Origin: an uncultured Clostridium sp.
GTDB lineage: Bacteria; Bacillota_A; Clostridia; Lachnospirales; Lachnospiraceae
Length of the DNA: 5,216 nucleotides
Direction: 5' to 3'
NCBI GenBank assembly: GCA_947174825.1
Contig: CAMWKN010000171.1
Location: 1 to 5,216, forward strand
Made by a program: the position numbers and the translations under genes. The notes under the pieces are model-generated. The model ran no database searches. It had not been told where the DNA came from and worked only from the letters and a program-made list of their open reading frames with translations. Positions 4,397-5,216 of this stretch are shown piece by piece; positions within the stretch are counted from its first letter, which is position 1, and each line of letters opens with the position of its first letter.

Positions 4397-5216
4397 TTAC
4401 TTGGTTAAATAGGAATTATCAAAACCTGCATTTTCCGGGATATCCTGTTCTACCAGTTTTTTTTCATTTAACCAGGCATAATATGCATTCCAACGGTCTG
4501 CATCAATATATCCCCAGCGATCAGCCTCTGCCAGATATTGTTTACTGACATAATCCTGACTACGCTGTATCAGCTCCTCATCCAGTTCTGGTACCGCCTT
4601 TAACAAGATCTCTGCGGCATCCGACGGCTGGGCTGCCGCATATTCATACCCTTTCCTAACTGCGTCTATAAAAGCCTTTGCTACCTCCGGTTTCTCATGC
4701 AAAAAGGCATTATTACCGATAATAACCGGGCTGTAATAGTCAAAAATCGGATCCATATCTGCAAAAGCCAGATAATTGGTCTCTATGTTTTCCTGCTCTA
4801 ACTTGATACCATCCCAGCCATAATAGATCCATACGCTGTCTATGTCGGCATTTAAACCAGCAACAATATCTTCTACATAGGTGGAGATCAAGTTGACTTT
4901 TCCAAAATCTCCTCCATCCTCTTCTACTACGTTTTTCAGAACCGCCTGCTCAATAGGGGAATCCCATGTTGCATAGCTATGCCCCTCTAACTTCCCTGCA
5001 CGGTCAATTCCTTTCTCTTTCAAAGAAACCAAACCAGAGGTATTATGCTGCATTACTGCAGCAACTGCTGTAATTGGCAGGGGATTGTCACTGCCAAAAG
5101 CGGCGGCAAGGGTGTCCTGAAAGTCAATTCCAAACTGCGCTCCTCCAGAAGCCACCATATCTGTTGCACCACCATCTGGCGGCTGTACAATAGATACCTC
5201 CAGCCCAGCATCTGCA
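4397..5216 (-). CDS. ABC transporter solute-binding protein, NMT1/ThiY-like, 5' end missing
   Basis: The open frame continues to the right edge: 19 more codons precede the internal ATG at 5158 (ADAGLEVSIVQPPDGGATD). The window therefore holds the last 272 residues and lacks the signal peptide and N-terminal strand. The pattern IVQPPDGGATDMVASGGAQFGI, then ITAVAAVMQHNTSGLVSLKEKGI, then TWDSPIEQAVLKNVVEEDGGD, is the type II binding-protein fold of the NMT1/SsuA/ThiY group. Later segments (VWIYYGWDGI, FDYYSPVIIGNNAFLHEKPEVAKAFIDAVRKGYEYA, RWGYIDADRWNAYYAWL) are also usual. In Gram-positives such proteins are membrane-anchored lipoproteins that hand substrate to the permease. Aromatic residues (WIYYGW, FDYYSP) fit an aromatic or pyrimidine-like ligand, as in thiamine-precursor carriers. 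Sulfonates or other small molecules remain possible. The ATPase gene follows 22 bases downstream. Confidence 0.92.
   Translation of the reverse strand, partial: ADAGLEVSIVQPPDGGATDMVASGGAQFGIDFQDTLAAAFGSDNPLPITAVAAVMQHNTSGLVSLKEKGIDRAGKLEGHSYATWDSPIEQAVLKNVVEEDGGDFGKVNLISTYVEDIVAGLNADIDSVWIYYGWDGIKLEQENIETNYLAFADMDPIFDYYSPVIIGNNAFLHEKPEVAKAFIDAVRKGYEYAAAQPSDAAEILLKAVPELDEELIQRSQDYVSKQYLAEADRWGYIDADRWNAYYAWLNEKKLVEQDIPENAGFDNSYLTK

Noticed and set aside
4169..4408. Plus-strand 79-codon open frame
   Set aside because: Antisense to the ATPase gene across its Walker A region; no independent support.

Overview
The window looks like a chromosomal stretch from a low-to-moderate GC member of the Bacillota, most likely a Lachnospiraceae-type gut Clostridia. 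This rests on strong AGGAG-type ribosome binding sites, a Gram-positive type signal peptide, a GLUG-repeat surface protein, and the style of the ECF sigma factor and NMT1-type ABC transporter genes. Every gene I can support lies on the minus strand, so transcription runs from right to left. Taxonomy is inferred from style only.

Right part (5216 to about 3533): the 3' end of an ABC importer operon. A solute-binding protein of the NMT1/ThiY-like type is cut by the right edge. It is followed 22 bases later by a complete NitT/TauT-type ATPase, whose start I move to the fifth codon on ribosome-binding-site grounds. The permease is not in the window. Several hairpins follow the ATPase gene: one at 3533-3560, and a tandem pair at 3441-3488 with a T run on the minus strand. 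They probably end this operon, and the pair may belong to a dispersed palindromic repeat.

Middle part (3398 to 1962): a two-gene operon. The first gene encodes an unusual fusion. It has an N-terminal anti-sigma-type zinc finger (HxxxCxxC), one membrane segment, and an extracytoplasmic signal peptidase I domain. That domain keeps the nucleophilic serine, but a tyrosine occupies the usual position of the catalytic lysine. The second gene, 13 bases downstream, encodes an ECF sigma factor. I infer a membrane-bound anti-sigma factor with a signal-peptidase-like sensor domain, paired with its sigma factor in reversed gene order. This is the best candidate here for an undescribed system. A strong terminator at 1962-2009 closes the operon.

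Left part (1929 to 1): a sigma-A type promoter, then a leader with the core of a cobalamin (B12) riboswitch. The leader also has a downstream P13-like hairpin, an anti-antiterminator, an antiterminator arm, and an intrinsic terminator with eight Ts. It precedes a 94-residue basic protein with an HNH-endonuclease-associated repeat. The stop codon of that gene overlaps the start (ATGA) of a long secreted surface protein with GLUG repeats and an Ig-like segment, which runs off the left edge. I infer that corrinoid availability controls a cell-surface protein, perhaps one that captures corrinoids. The C-terminal domains that would decide this lie outside the window.
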